From NCBI GenBank assembly GCA_035526505.1, contig DATLCF010000002.1, forward strand, positions 1-64,000: 64,000 nt of DNA, read 5' to 3'. The DNA is from DATLCF01 sp035526505 (lineage in GTDB: Bacteria; Patescibacteriota; Saccharimonadia; Saccharimonadales; UBA4665). The notes under the pieces are model-generated. The model was not told the DNA's origin. It did no database searches and saw only the letters and a list, made by a program, of their open reading frames with translations. Positions 8,972 through 17,280 of the stretch are shown here, piece by piece (position 1 is the first letter of the stretch; every line of letters begins with the position of its first letter). A program made the translations under genes and the position numbers.

Positions 8972-8993
8972 TTTTTCCGTATACTAAAGGCAA

Positions 8994-9725
8994 ATGCATA
9001 AACGCAATAGTAGTAGCGGCACGCAGCTGAACTGTTTCTCGCCGCCGGTTATGTTAGCTACATTTACAGCCGAAATTTGTATGGCTGGCTACGTGTTGTG
9101 GTGCTATCGGCTGAACAATATTGGACGTTTGGCGGTGAGTATGTTGGCTTTCTTGGGGTTATTCCAGCTGAGTGAATATTTTGTGTGCGGCGGGGCCGGT
9201 ATGAGTTCCGAAAGCTGGTCGCGCACCGGCTATGCAGCCATAACTATGCTGCCGCCATTGGGGCTACACCTGATGTGCGTGTTGGCTGGCAAACGGCGCC
9301 GGTGGCTATTGGCTGCGGCCTATGCCAGCGCTGCGGGTTTTATCGCCTACTTTTTGCTGTACCATGCGGCGTTCAAGGGCTACCAATGCACCGGCAATTA
9401 CGTAATTTTCCAGCTGGGCATGCACCCGGCAATCGCCTACGGGGCCTATTATTACGGTTGGATTGTGGCCACCTTGGGCCTTGGTTTATATTGGGCGGGG
9501 CAGGTCAAAACACGTGGCAAAAAGGTGCTGTTACAGGTGCGTACCATCTATGCGCTTATCGCCGGCTACTTAATATTCCTATTGCCTACCGCCCTGGCCA
9601 ACAGTGTTAAACCCGAAACGCGGCGCGGAATCCCATCTATCATGTGTGGTTTTGCTATATTGTTTGCCCTGATACTGACTTTTTACATCCTGCCGCGCAT
9701 TGGCAAAAAGCGGCAGTTGACATAG
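8994..9725 (+). CDS. Seven-helix-type membrane protein, unknown function
   Basis: 243 aa with about seven hydrophobic segments, short polar loops and a Lys/Arg-rich C-terminus. The layout recalls the 7TM sensor modules found ahead of histidine kinases, but no kinase domain follows, so the protein is only a membrane module. No Shine-Dalgarno; TATACT lies 8 nt before the ATG, a likely leaderless start. Not assigned to a named family. Confidence 0.75.
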   Translation: MHKRNSSSGTQLNCFSPPVMLATFTAEICMAGYVLWCYRLNNIGRLAVSMLAFLGLFQLSEYFVCGGAGMSSESWSRTGYAAITMLPPLGLHLMCVLAGKRRRWLLAAAYASAAGFIAYFLLYHAAFKGYQCTGNYVIFQLGMHPAIAYGAYYYGWIVATLGLGLYWAGQVKTRGKKVLLQVRTIYALIAGYLIFLLPTALANSVKPETRRGIPSIMCGFAILFALILTFYILPRIGKKRQLT

Positions 9726-9843
9726 CACGCAAAGTTGTTATGCTTAAGGTAATCGTGCGCTCATATGCGGCGCGTGAAACAAACAGGCGAACACAGACAG
9801 AAAATATACAAGAGTGGGCACCGCCGCCGGGTGGGCGCGCACG

Positions 9844-9878
9844 AAAAAACCGGATGCTTTCATAGGCGTCCGGTTTTG
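9844..9878 (+). terminator. Rho-independent terminator
   Basis: AAAACCGGATGC pairs with GGCGTCCGGTTTT around a short loop, followed by TGT. It lies between the membrane protein gene and the corA promoter. The rest of 9726-9843 holds only short, unconvincing frames. Confidence 0.65.
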
Positions 9879-9901
9879 TACTGGTATACGAGTAGGTGCA
9901 G

Positions 9902-9907
9902 TATAAT
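9902..9907 (+). promoter_or_regulatory. corA promoter -10
   Basis: TATAAT, followed by an AAGGA Shine-Dalgarno near 9919 and the ATG at 9931. No Mg2+ riboswitch-like structure is visible in the short leader. Confidence 0.5.
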
Positions 9908-9930
9908 GAGGCTCAAGCAAGGACGTTACC

Positions 9931-10860
9931 ATGATCAAATACTTTTACAAAAGCTTACGGAGCGAAAAATTAAAAGAACTTAAAGACTACCAGCGCGGCT
10001 GTTGGGTATATGTGGAGTCGCCCGACCACAAGGAACTAGAAGCACTGGTCAAAAAGTTTAACCTTACCGCCGGCCACCTGGAAGATGCCCTGGACGAAGA
10101 CGAAATGCCCCGGTTGGAGCGCGAGGGTGACCAAAGCTACATTTTCGTGCGTTTTGCCTACAAAAATAAGGACGGCGAAATGGTAACCGTACCGCTGCTG
10201 TTTGTGTTTGGCAACGAAATTTTAATTACCGTGTCGCTGGTGCACTTGCCATGGCTGGAAAGCTTTTTGCAGGGCAAGGTAGACTTTGCCACCACCCAGC
10301 GCGCCAAATTGGTACTGCAAATTTTGCAGCAAGTTGGCGACCAGTACGACGCCTTCATTAGCAACACCAGTAAGCAAATTAAACTGATCCGCTCGCGCCT
10401 GCGCGGCCACGAAATTACTAACCAGGACTTTATCGATTTTGTGATGATCGAAGACGAGCTGAACGAGTTCCTAAGCTCGCTCATGCCCACTAACGCTACC
10501 CTCCGTCGTTTGCTGCTGGGCCGCTATATGCCCTTGTTCGAAGAAGACCAGGACATTGTAGAAGACTTACTGCTCAACAACGAACAATCCGTGGAAGCCT
10601 GCAACAGCAACATTAAATCCATTACCAACATCCGCGACGCCTACACCAGCATTAGCAGCAACAACCTGAACCGTACTATTAAAATCCTAACCATTATTAC
10701 TGTGCTCATTATGCTGCCCAGCATGTTTTATGGCTTGTATGGCATGAATATCGACTTGCCACTGCAGCAGGAGCCTTGGGCTTTTTCGGCCATGATTGCC
10801 TTTACGGTGGTGTTTAACATCTTGGTTATCTTTATTGCTCGCCGCAAACGAATTTTCTAA
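9931..10860 (+). CDS. corA: CorA-type magnesium/divalent cation channel
   Basis: Pentameric inner-membrane Mg2+ channel. The 309-aa protein has the long cytosolic alpha/beta funnel and stalk helix (residues 1 to about 250), then two C-terminal transmembrane helices. The selectivity motif YGMN (GMN at 271-273) ends the first helix, and the protein closes with the basic RRKRIF tail. A clear Shine-Dalgarno and its own promoter mark it as a single-gene unit. tRNA-Ala follows 50 bp downstream. Confidence 0.96.
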   Translation: MIKYFYKSLRSEKLKELKDYQRGCWVYVESPDHKELEALVKKFNLTAGHLEDALDEDEMPRLEREGDQSYIFVRFAYKNKDGEMVTVPLLFVFGNEILITVSLVHLPWLESFLQGKVDFATTQRAKLVLQILQQVGDQYDAFISNTSKQIKLIRSRLRGHEITNQDFIDFVMIEDELNEFLSSLMPTNATLRRLLLGRYMPLFEEDQDIVEDLLLNNEQSVEACNSNIKSITNIRDAYTSISSNNLNRTIKILTIITVLIMLPSMFYGLYGMNIDLPLQQEPWAFSAMIAFTVVFNILVIFIARRKRIF

Positions 10861-10910
10861 GGGCTTCCTTTTTAAGGTGAAATTTGCTACGATTGATCTG
10901 TTAATTTTGT

Positions 10911-10987
10911 GGGGCTGTAGCTCAGTTGGCTAGAGCGCTTCGATGGCATCGAAGAGGTCCAGGGTTCGAGTCCCTGTAGCTCCACCA
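10911..10987 (+). tRNA. tRNA-Ala (anticodon GGC)
   Basis: A complete 77-nt cloverleaf with encoded CCA. Acceptor GGGGCTG pairs with TAGCTCC, with two G-T wobbles. The D arm is GCTC...GAGC. The anticodon stem CTTCG/CGAAG encloses ATGGCAT, so the anticodon is GGC and reads GCC. The T arm is CAGGG-TTCGAGT-CCCTG. Discriminator A, then CCA, which pairs into the terminator. Confidence 0.97.
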
Positions 10988-11028
10988 AATAAAAACATTG
11001 ATCCGAAGTGATCGATGTTTTTATTTGG
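10985..11028 (+). terminator. tRNA-Ala terminator including the CCA end
   Basis: A 19-bp stem: CCAAATAAAAACATTGATC against GATCGATGTTTTTATTTGG, with a single G-T wobble and a short loop. The last bases of the tRNA CCA take part in the stem. Confidence 0.75.
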
Positions 11029-11041
11029 TCTAATTATACGC

Positions 11042-11156
11042 ACTCGAACCCGCAGGGTTGAACACTGCCGGGGGCAGTGTGAGGAATCCTAGCTTGGCCG
11101 CCCATGTCTCGCTTGCGGGACTAGGTGCAAAATAAGGAGTCCCTGTAGCTCCACCA
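11042..11156 (+). other. Short structured segment ending in a duplicated tRNA-Ala 3' end
   Basis: Positions 11137-11156 (GAGTCCCTGTAGCTCCACCA) repeat exactly the last 20 nt of tRNA-Ala (10968-10987). The segment opens with ACTCGAACCC (11042-11051), the reverse complement of the tRNA T-arm GGGTTCGAGT. Between them are strong hairpins: ACACTGCC-ggg-GGCAGTGT and CCTAG...CTAGG. No ORF fits. A tRNA 3'-end duplication is the usual footprint of an integrase that uses the T-loop as its attachment site, so this may be the remnant of a lost element. It could instead be a structured RNA with a tRNA-like end. 11157-11236 holds only a weak terminator and AT-rich promoter-like sequence. Confidence 0.55.
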
Positions 11157-11160
11157 TAGC

Positions 11161-11187
11161 AAAACCCGGTCAAAAAGACCTGATTTT
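11161..11187 (+). terminator. Weak terminator after the tRNA-like end
   Basis: AAAACCCGGTC, loop AAAAA, GACCTGATTTT: an imperfect hairpin directly after the duplicated tRNA 3' end. Its position parallels the terminators after the other CCA ends in this window. Confidence 0.35.
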
Positions 11188-11236
11188 GACGCAATCTATT
11201 ATGGACATTTTTGCAATTCTCTATTTTTATATACTT

Positions 11237-12409
11237 ATGGAAGATTGTCCCGGCCAGTATGTCACCCTTTTCCCCGCAGCCAATCTTCCTGATGGCGAGG
11301 CGCAGACCGCGCCATCCCATACGCCGCCCCCTCCGCCAGGCAGCATAGCCCATACACTCCGCAGGGGTACACACTCTTACGAAGATATTACACAGGTTTT
11401 GGATACCGAAGAGAAATACATCCATACCCTCACTGCCAGTATAGAAGATAGTTGGGGGGATAGGGTGGAGCCAACCATGCGGGATTTGGCATTCGTGCAG
11501 GCTGGTATGGCCCTGATTAATCCGGTGGAACGCAAGAAATGCAGCGACACGCTGACCGATGCGCTATCCATGGTACGCAAAAACGTATACAACGCCCAAA
11601 CACAGGGAAAATTGCCGACACCCCAAGCGCTTCGGTTGCTTGCATACCTCACGCCATATAATATTCTGGAGGATCAGGCCGATGTCAGAAGGGTGCGCGT
11701 TGAGCGAACCGTTGCGCTGTTCCAGGCATTGGGCGGGGCTTTGGGCGAGCCAGTTGTGCTAGCGCGGCCCTGGCCGGATATGCACCGGGGCGGCACGTTG
11801 GTATCTGTGCCACGCATCGAAGTTGACATAGAGGCTAAAAACAGAGCTCAGATTGTGTACGATGTAGAGCCCCAACCGCCTCGTCCAGAGCCTTTAGTTT
11901 GCAGAGTGCCCTTGGGCCTGCTGGCTTTACGTGATGTTGATTCCCAAAACGTCCATGACGCCAGCGGCGTGTTTATAGGGGCGTCGGCAATTGCGCAATA
12001 TGCAGCCACCACAGTGGCAGCACAGCGCTCGGTGTTTACCGAATATGCCCGTAATAATGACATAGAAGTAAGTGCGAGTCTGCTTAAAGCAATAGGCGCA
12101 GTGGCGCAAAGTGGCCTGGCACTGAAAGACACCATCCCGCCCAATGATATACAAGCCCTGGAACAGGCGTTACTAACAATATTTACCAGGGCGGAACTGG
12201 AAAAATCCGAAACTCGCCGGCCGCTTACGCTATTAAAGGAATTGCATACAGGATCACCCCAGGAGTTTTTTGACAAGGTGCGCACGCACCTTAGGGCGGC
12301 CAAGCCTACCAGGCTAACAAGTATGCCCAGCCACCAGCAGTGGCAGCGAGTGTCCGCGCGGTATGCTATTTTGCAACAATTCACCGGCGTGAGCGAGCCG
12401 CTTGTATGA
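11237..12409 (+). CDS. Hypothetical protein, about 390 aa
   Basis: Not recognised. The first 40 residues are Pro-rich (SHTPPPPPGS); the remainder looks helical and cytosolic, with no signal or membrane segment. The frame is open from 11186 (TTG), with ATG codons at 11201 and 11237. None has a Shine-Dalgarno. The sequence between 11201 and 11237 is AT-rich with TATATACT just before 11237, more like promoter than coding, so 11237 is preferred with low certainty. It lies just downstream of the tRNA-Ala scar and could be a relic of whatever inserted there; that is speculation. Confidence 0.65.
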   Translation: MEDCPGQYVTLFPAANLPDGEAQTAPSHTPPPPPGSIAHTLRRGTHSYEDITQVLDTEEKYIHTLTASIEDSWGDRVEPTMRDLAFVQAGMALINPVERKKCSDTLTDALSMVRKNVYNAQTQGKLPTPQALRLLAYLTPYNILEDQADVRRVRVERTVALFQALGGALGEPVVLARPWPDMHRGGTLVSVPRIEVDIEAKNRAQIVYDVEPQPPRPEPLVCRVPLGLLALRDVDSQNVHDASGVFIGASAIAQYAATTVAAQRSVFTEYARNNDIEVSASLLKAIGAVAQSGLALKDTIPPNDIQALEQALLTIFTRAELEKSETRRPLTLLKELHTGSPQEFFDKVRTHLRAAKPTRLTSMPSHQQWQRVSARYAILQQFTGVSEPLV

Positions 12410-12439
12410 TACACTTGCTTATATATAACGGAGTAATGC

Positions 12440-12841
12440 ATGTCGCAAGCAACTATTACTGACTTATCCGGTGTGTGGTATTGCCAGCACTGGTACCCCA
12501 GCAAGGACGATACTGGCGAGGATACGACGACAAATCGGATGACTGCTCACCGCAAAGGCCGCGACCTGGTGCTAGAAAGCGAACCCAATGCCGAGGGGTC
12601 ATACATGCTGATACGGCTGTCCATAGACGACAATTTGGCCACGGGTACCTGGCACGAAACTGCTTCGCCCCATGGCGATTTTGACGGTACTATGTATAGC
12701 GGCGCCGGGCAGCTGGTTATGAGCGACGATAACCAACGTATGGAAGGCCAGTGGGCAGGGCATGGCTACGATCACACACTAAAAAAGCAACGCATCTATA
12801 CCGGCCGCTGGGAACTATCCCGCACCGAACCTGGCAACTAA
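12440..12841 (+). CDS. Small beta-rich protein, paralogue of the gene at 13798
   Basis: 133 aa, no signal peptide. It aligns by eye over its length with the product of 13798-14247: both start with (L/F)SGVW, share LVxES-P followed by GSY and IATG, and have a Y-G-AxQxV...LxGxGxG segment. The alternating strand pattern suggests a small lipocalin-like or beta-sandwich fold, function unknown. GGAG lies shortly before the start codon. A strong terminator follows immediately. Confidence 0.75.
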   Translation: MSQATITDLSGVWYCQHWYPSKDDTGEDTTTNRMTAHRKGRDLVLESEPNAEGSYMLIRLSIDDNLATGTWHETASPHGDFDGTMYSGAGQLVMSDDNQRMEGQWAGHGYDHTLKKQRIYTGRWELSRTEPGN

Positions 12842-12848
12842 ACAATAG

Positions 12849-12872
12849 ACCTCCCGCAAAAGGGAGGTTTTG
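12849..12872. terminator. Terminator between convergent genes
   Basis: CCTCCC-gcaaaa-GGGAGG followed by TTTT on the plus strand. It ends the gene at 12440-12841 and abuts the stop codon of the convergent HAD gene, which it may also serve in part. Confidence 0.7.
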
Positions 12873-13700
12873 CTATCCCAAAATCCATTCAGTCAGGCTG
12901 GCCAACGGCTGCAGGTCTTTTTGTGCCACCATGTCGTAGCCGGCGGCAAAACTTTGGCGAAGGTATGCGGCAGAGCTGCGCTGTGTTTCCTTGCCCGGTT
13001 CGCACACCCTAATACGCAGCACATTTTCGTCGCCCACAACCATACCGGCGTCTCCGATCGTATCACCCACCAGGATGGTGTAGGGGCGTTGTCGGGCTAT
13101 CTTGGACAGTTCGCGTGCGCCTTGCTCGTGCTTGTTCATGGGGTGGATTATGCTGGTTTGGTCCCAGGCAGTAATGCGCCCGTGGTCATCAACGACTAGC
13201 TGGATAGAAATAATACGCGTGGGGTGTATGTTATGTTCGGCAGCAATAAGCTCGATGATGTCTTTGATCCCAGCGGACAGAATGACAGTGGGGATTTGGG
13301 CTTTTGCGCACAGGGCAAATAATTCGTGCGTACCCGGCCGCAAAGTGACCGCCTGAGCCGCTTGTTTGACGTGCCGGATAGCGGTGCCGTGTTGGCTATG
13401 CAGGCCCAGCTCCCCGATAGACCAGGCGTGCGAATCGGCAGCTGACAACTTGCCCTCAGCCTCCAGGGCAAGGTATTTGTTGCGCATTGCCCTGCTGGCT
13501 TGTTTGCCCTCCTCGGGAAGCAGTTCGTGCAACAGGTGCCAGGTGGTCGTATCGGTACTGCCGGTAAGGGTGTGATCAAAATCAAACACAAACTGCAGTT
13601 TGTTGGGCCCGGCGGCCAGAAATCGCTGTAATTTACGGGCTATTTTTGCCTGGTCGGCAAGCACAAAGCCACGAGGGGCAGAAGGATTAAAAGCGTTCAT
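12873..13700 (-). CDS. HAD-superfamily phosphatase, pyrimidine 5'-nucleotidase-like
   Basis: 275-aa cytosolic HAD hydrolase. Motif I is VFDFDHTLT (D40 nucleophile, D42), motif II ILSAGIKDII, with a conserved Lys near 190, and motif IV LVGDTIGDAG (D213, D217). The SAG-I motif II and the long helical cap between residues 45 and 115 match the cytosolic 5'-nucleotidase III (UMPH-1) type, so dephosphorylation of pyrimidine nucleotides is the best guess; the substrate cannot be read from sequence. It is divergent from the gene at 13798 and flanked by the two paralogous small beta proteins. Confidence 0.8.
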   Translation of the reverse strand: MNAFNPSAPRGFVLADQAKIARKLQRFLAAGPNKLQFVFDFDHTLTGSTDTTTWHLLHELLPEEGKQASRAMRNKYLALEAEGKLSAADSHAWSIGELGLHSQHGTAIRHVKQAAQAVTLRPGTHELFALCAKAQIPTVILSAGIKDIIELIAAEHNIHPTRIISIQLVVDDHGRITAWDQTSIIHPMNKHEQGARELSKIARQRPYTILVGDTIGDAGMVVGDENVLRIRVCEPGKETQRSSAAYLRQSFAAGYDMVAQKDLQPLASLTEWILG

Positions 13701-13735
13701 TACAATAGTAGATAGAAATGCTTAAGGTTACAAAG

Positions 13736-13767
13736 ACCAAGGGTGGGCGGAAGTTGCGTCCCTTGGT
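13736..13767. promoter_or_regulatory. Inverted repeat in a divergent promoter region
   Basis: ACCAAGGG and CCCTTGGT, perfect 8-bp arms 16 nt apart, lie between the divergent genes 12873-13700 and 13798-14247. The right arm abuts a TACAAT -10 (13767-13772) for the plus-strand gene. It could be an operator or an RNA hairpin in the minus-strand direction; no T run follows. Confidence 0.35.
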
Positions 13768-13797
13768 ACAATAAGTATAGAGGAGATTGTACATTTT

Positions 13798-14247
13798 ATG
13801 GCAGAAAAATACGATTTTTCCGGCGTATGGCGCAGTACGTACCGGGTACCGAGCGGGCCCAACAACAAGGTTATCGAGGTCGAACACTATATGGTTTTGT
13901 ACCCCAAGGGCAACCGGTTGGTTATGGAGAGTATCCCGAGTACCGACGGATCGTATCTTATAGCCCGGTTTACGCTTGACGGCCGCATTGCAACTGGCAG
14001 CTACCAAAGTCAAAATTCACCCAAAACCGCTGCCAAAGGGGCGATATATTACGGTGCAGCCCAAATGGTGTTGGACGCCGATGGTAAAACACTGCGCGGC
14101 ATGGGTGTGGGCTTTGGCAAAGATATGAAGGTCAAAACCAGCGACTGGCAAGTAGTACATATCGGCCAGCATCACAACCACACCCATGCAGCAGCCGGAG
14201 CCACACACTGGTCGGCCCAAGCCTCCAGACGTGTCGTCAAGCCGTAA
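13798..14247 (+). CDS. Small beta-rich protein with His-rich tail, paralogue of 12440
   Basis: 149 aa. The first 120 residues match the protein at 12440 (FSGVWRSTY, LVMESIPSTDGSYLIARF, IATGSY, GAAQMVLDADGKTLRGMG). The C-terminal tail adds IGQHHNHTHAAAG, a His cluster that could bind metal, and a basic end. No signal peptide. GAGGAGA lies upstream as a ribosome binding site. Function unknown; together the pair defines a small local family. Confidence 0.75.
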   Translation: MAEKYDFSGVWRSTYRVPSGPNNKVIEVEHYMVLYPKGNRLVMESIPSTDGSYLIARFTLDGRIATGSYQSQNSPKTAAKGAIYYGAAQMVLDADGKTLRGMGVGFGKDMKVKTSDWQVVHIGQHHNHTHAAAGATHWSAQASRRVVKP

Positions 14248-14274
14248 GTGCTCGCGGGCTGTTACAATAGCTAT

Positions 14275-15180
14275 ATGCATGAAACCAGCGGTGATTTTTT
14301 TCGTAAGCATCTCACTATCTTGTGGGTTGGGTTGGGCGCACTGGCCTTGGTAATTGCTGTTTGGTTGCTGTGGTTTAATCGGGTAGATACCAATGCCGAG
14401 CGCGTGTTTTGGGGGGTGGTGCAAAACAGCCTGTCGTCCCAAAGCGTAACCGTACAGGCGCATCAGCAAAGCAAGCAGGGCAACATGGACCAATATATCC
14501 AACTTGGCTTTGGGCCGGATAAGGTGGCTCATTCGCTGACTAATCTTACGCAGGGTACGGCGATGGTCAAAACCGAAAATATCAGCACGCCAAAGGGGGA
14601 CTATACCCGCTATCTTACCTTACAGGCCGCCCAGAAGGGTAAGGACGGCAAGCCGGTAGACACATCCAAAATAGTGGGTGTGTGGGCTAATACCACAGCC
14701 CAATCCGACTCCAAGGACAAACAGGTACCGCAACTCTTCAGCCAGGTATTATTGCAATTATCAATGCCTGTCGGGAACCTACCTGTCGCGCAGCGCAACG
14801 ATCTATTACACGAAATGCGTACCGGCCAGGTGTATACAACCTCGTTCACTAAGCTCAAAAGACAGCATAAGGACGGACGGCTGCAATATATATATGATGT
14901 GCAACTGCAGCCCATTTTGTATGTCCGGCTTATGAAAGACTATGCCAAGGCCATGGGCTTGCACAGTTTGGACGCTGTTGATCCTAATAAGTACAGCGGA
15001 TCGCGGCCGGTCACTGTACATTGGACGGTAGATGTCCATGCGCGGCAGTTGGTGGGGGTGGATTATGGCAATGGACATCAAGAGACTTACAGCGGTTGGG
15101 GGCTGGCTATGCATACGCCCACGCCTGCCAAAACCATTTCGGCAGCCGAGCTGCAAAAGCGACTGAGTGTGTTGCAATAG
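14275..15180 (+). CDS. Membrane-anchored extracytoplasmic protein, unknown function
   Basis: 301 aa: short cytosolic N-terminus, one transmembrane helix at about residues 13-33, then a soluble domain of roughly 260 residues with mixed strands and helices and no cysteines. I know no family for it. A GTG at 14248 would extend it, but ATG 14275 has TACAAT exactly 6 nt before it and no Shine-Dalgarno, so a leaderless start is likely. It faces the cell wall by topology and sits ahead of other envelope genes. Confidence 0.75.
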   Translation: MHETSGDFFRKHLTILWVGLGALALVIAVWLLWFNRVDTNAERVFWGVVQNSLSSQSVTVQAHQQSKQGNMDQYIQLGFGPDKVAHSLTNLTQGTAMVKTENISTPKGDYTRYLTLQAAQKGKDGKPVDTSKIVGVWANTTAQSDSKDKQVPQLFSQVLLQLSMPVGNLPVAQRNDLLHEMRTGQVYTTSFTKLKRQHKDGRLQYIYDVQLQPILYVRLMKDYAKAMGLHSLDAVDPNKYSGSRPVTVHWTVDVHARQLVGVDYGNGHQETYSGWGLAMHTPTPAKTISAAELQKRLSVLQ

Positions 15181-15265
15181 GACTCGTCACGGCTTTATTT
15201 GGCAAAATACACCGCTTATGTATAATCAGGGATAGCTATTAATCTAATTGGAACAATAAAGCCCT

Positions 15266-15586
15266 ATGGAACCACAAAAGCCCGGCCAGACGTCATCCGA
15301 CGACGGCCCTAATGCAACCAACGCTTTCGATAACCCGCCCGCATCTTCGGGCCCGGCCAATGTACCGACTGGCTTAAACGGCGATTTGCCCAAGGCTGCC
15401 GGTGCAACTCCCCCGGTAGTACCAACCGATCCGTCGGTTTCGCCCGATGCCTTACCCACGCCACCCAATACACCGCTGACTTCGGCAGAGCCTGCTGCCC
15501 CAGCTGGTGCTAAAAAAATGATGCTGGCCTTGCTAGTATTGGTTATTTTGGTGGCCATTGGTGTGGGCGCTTACTTTGTTCTCTGA
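15266..15586 (+). CDS. Pro-rich tail-anchored membrane protein
   Basis: 106 aa. Residues 1-80 are disordered, rich in Pro, Ala, Thr, Ser and Asp. One transmembrane helix (about residues 86-106) ends the protein. A TATAAT near 15222 precedes it. Composition and layout fit a small tail-anchored or linker protein of the envelope; no function can be assigned. Confidence 0.65.
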   Translation: MEPQKPGQTSSDDGPNATNAFDNPPASSGPANVPTGLNGDLPKAAGATPPVVPTDPSVSPDALPTPPNTPLTSAEPAAPAGAKKMMLALLVLVILVAIGVGAYFVL

Positions 15587-15613
15587 GCTACTATCTAGCG
15601 TATAATTGCTGGT

Positions 15614-17263
15614 ATGCAAAGCCAACAGCGCAATCTAAGCCTGAGCAGTGTACTTCGTGGTTTTGCCAGCCTGTATTCATGGCGTTATCCGGCTGCTATT
15701 GTGGCTATGCTGCACCGGGCCGGTTATCGTCCGGGGACATATTTGCGGTACTATTGGCAGACTAACACCTTTGCTGCCGACACACAGGCTATTACTAGCT
15801 ATTCTTCACTGGCACAAACATTGCTGCGGCTGGTTACCTTGGGCAGCTTGTTCCAGATTGGACTGGGCCTATGGTTGATTATGCAATGGCGCGAGCATGG
15901 CCTGGTTGGCGGCTGGCAGTTTGGCATGGCCCTGCTTATTTCTTACCCTATCGTTTGGGCGCATGTATTGGCTGTGGCCGTTTGGCTTAAGCCGCTGGCG
16001 CATCCAAAGGCCTTGGGCAAGACCGTGGTTGCCGGTTTGCTGGAGGCGCAGGTTACACGATTACGCAAGCGCAACAAGTTTAGCGTGGTGGCTGTGGCTG
16101 GCAGCGTGGGCAAAACCAGCACTAAAATTGCCATTGCCAAAACCTTGGGTGTTTCCCGCCGGGTACAATGGCAAGAAGGTAATTACAACGATCGCCTAAC
16201 GGTACCGCTTATCTTTTTTGGTCAGTCTGAGCCCGGCATATATAACATTCCGGCCTGGATAAAAATATTGCTGCAGAACGAGCTGGCCTTGCGCCGGCCT
16301 TATCCATATGCGGTAGTGGTTGTCGAGCTGGGGCCTGACCATCCAGGGCAGATTAAGGCTTTTGCGTATCTGAAGCCGGATGTGGTGGTGATTACCGCCG
16401 TGGCACCTGAACATATGGAGTATTTTGGCACCCTGGAGGCGGTAGCCGAAGAGGAATTAACCCCATTGTCGTATGCTAAACGAGCCTTGGTGAATACCGA
16501 CGATGTAGCAGCAGAATATTTGGCAGACAAAAAATATGTTTCGTACGGCTTGGACGCGGGCGCGACGTATCATGCGGGCGGTAAGCATACCAAGGCATTG
16601 AAGGGGCAAAAGATTGCGTTCCGTCTGCAGAACCATCATTTTACATTAACGCTGCCAGTATTAGGGGCCCAGGGCGCAAAAGTGGCTTTGGCCGCGGCCG
16701 CTACGGCGCATATGCTGGGGCTTTCTGAATCGGAAATTGAATTGGGTGTTACAGAGGTAACGGCCTTTGCCGGCCGCATGCAAATACTATCGGGCATTAA
16801 AGGATCTACGCTTATTGACGATACGTACAATTCCAGCCCGCTGGCGGCCAAAGCAGCGCTGGATGTGCTGTACGGCGGCAAGGCACCGCAGCGGATTGCC
16901 ATTTTGGGTAGCATGAACGAGCTGGGGGCGTATAGCGAACAAGCACACCGCGAGGTGGGCGAATATTGTGACCCGGCTAAATTGACATGGATTGTGACCA
17001 TTGGTCGGGAGGCTCAGAAGTATCTGGCACCGGTGGCCCGTAAGCGCGGCTGCAAGGTTAAGACGTTTCTGGACCCGCACAAAGCCGGGTTATTTGTGCA
17101 AAAACAGCTCAAGCAAGGCGCGGTGGTGCTGGCCAAGGGCTCGCAAAATGGTGTCTTTGCCGAGGAGGCCTTGAAGCCGTTGCTGGCCAACAAAGAAGAC
17201 GAAAATAAATTGGTGCGGCAATCGGCTTATTGGACAAATGCCAAGAAACGGCAGTTCCATTAA
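15614..17263 (+). CDS. MurF-like Mur ligase with N-terminal membrane domain
   Basis: Best read as UDP-MurNAc-tripeptide:D-Ala-D-Ala ligase, the last cytosolic step of peptidoglycan precursor synthesis. From residue 157 it is a Mur ligase: ATP loop GSVGKTS (163-169), central ELGPDHPGQI and APEHMEYFGT segments, and the C-terminal DDTYNSSPLA and ILGSMNELG motifs typical of MurF. The first 156 residues are extra: basic helices and two membrane segments (about 68-90 and 103-125) replace the usual uridine-binding domain. TATAAT lies 7 nt before the ATG. Convergent with ddl, whose product it would use. Confidence 0.85.
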   Translation: MQSQQRNLSLSSVLRGFASLYSWRYPAAIVAMLHRAGYRPGTYLRYYWQTNTFAADTQAITSYSSLAQTLLRLVTLGSLFQIGLGLWLIMQWREHGLVGGWQFGMALLISYPIVWAHVLAVAVWLKPLAHPKALGKTVVAGLLEAQVTRLRKRNKFSVVAVAGSVGKTSTKIAIAKTLGVSRRVQWQEGNYNDRLTVPLIFFGQSEPGIYNIPAWIKILLQNELALRRPYPYAVVVVELGPDHPGQIKAFAYLKPDVVVITAVAPEHMEYFGTLEAVAEEELTPLSYAKRALVNTDDVAAEYLADKKYVSYGLDAGATYHAGGKHTKALKGQKIAFRLQNHHFTLTLPVLGAQGAKVALAAAATAHMLGLSESEIELGVTEVTAFAGRMQILSGIKGSTLIDDTYNSSPLAAKAALDVLYGGKAPQRIAILGSMNELGAYSEQAHREVGEYCDPAKLTWIVTIGREAQKYLAPVARKRGCKVKTFLDPHKAGLFVQKQLKQGAVVLAKGSQNGVFAEEALKPLLANKEDENKLVRQSAYWTNAKKRQFH

Positions 17264-17280
17264 AGGACCAGACGCCTTTT

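Noticed and set aside
9765..9983. 72-codon basic ORF running through the terminator before corA
   Set aside because: It reads through a clear terminator and promoter, overlaps the corA start, and has no ribosome site.
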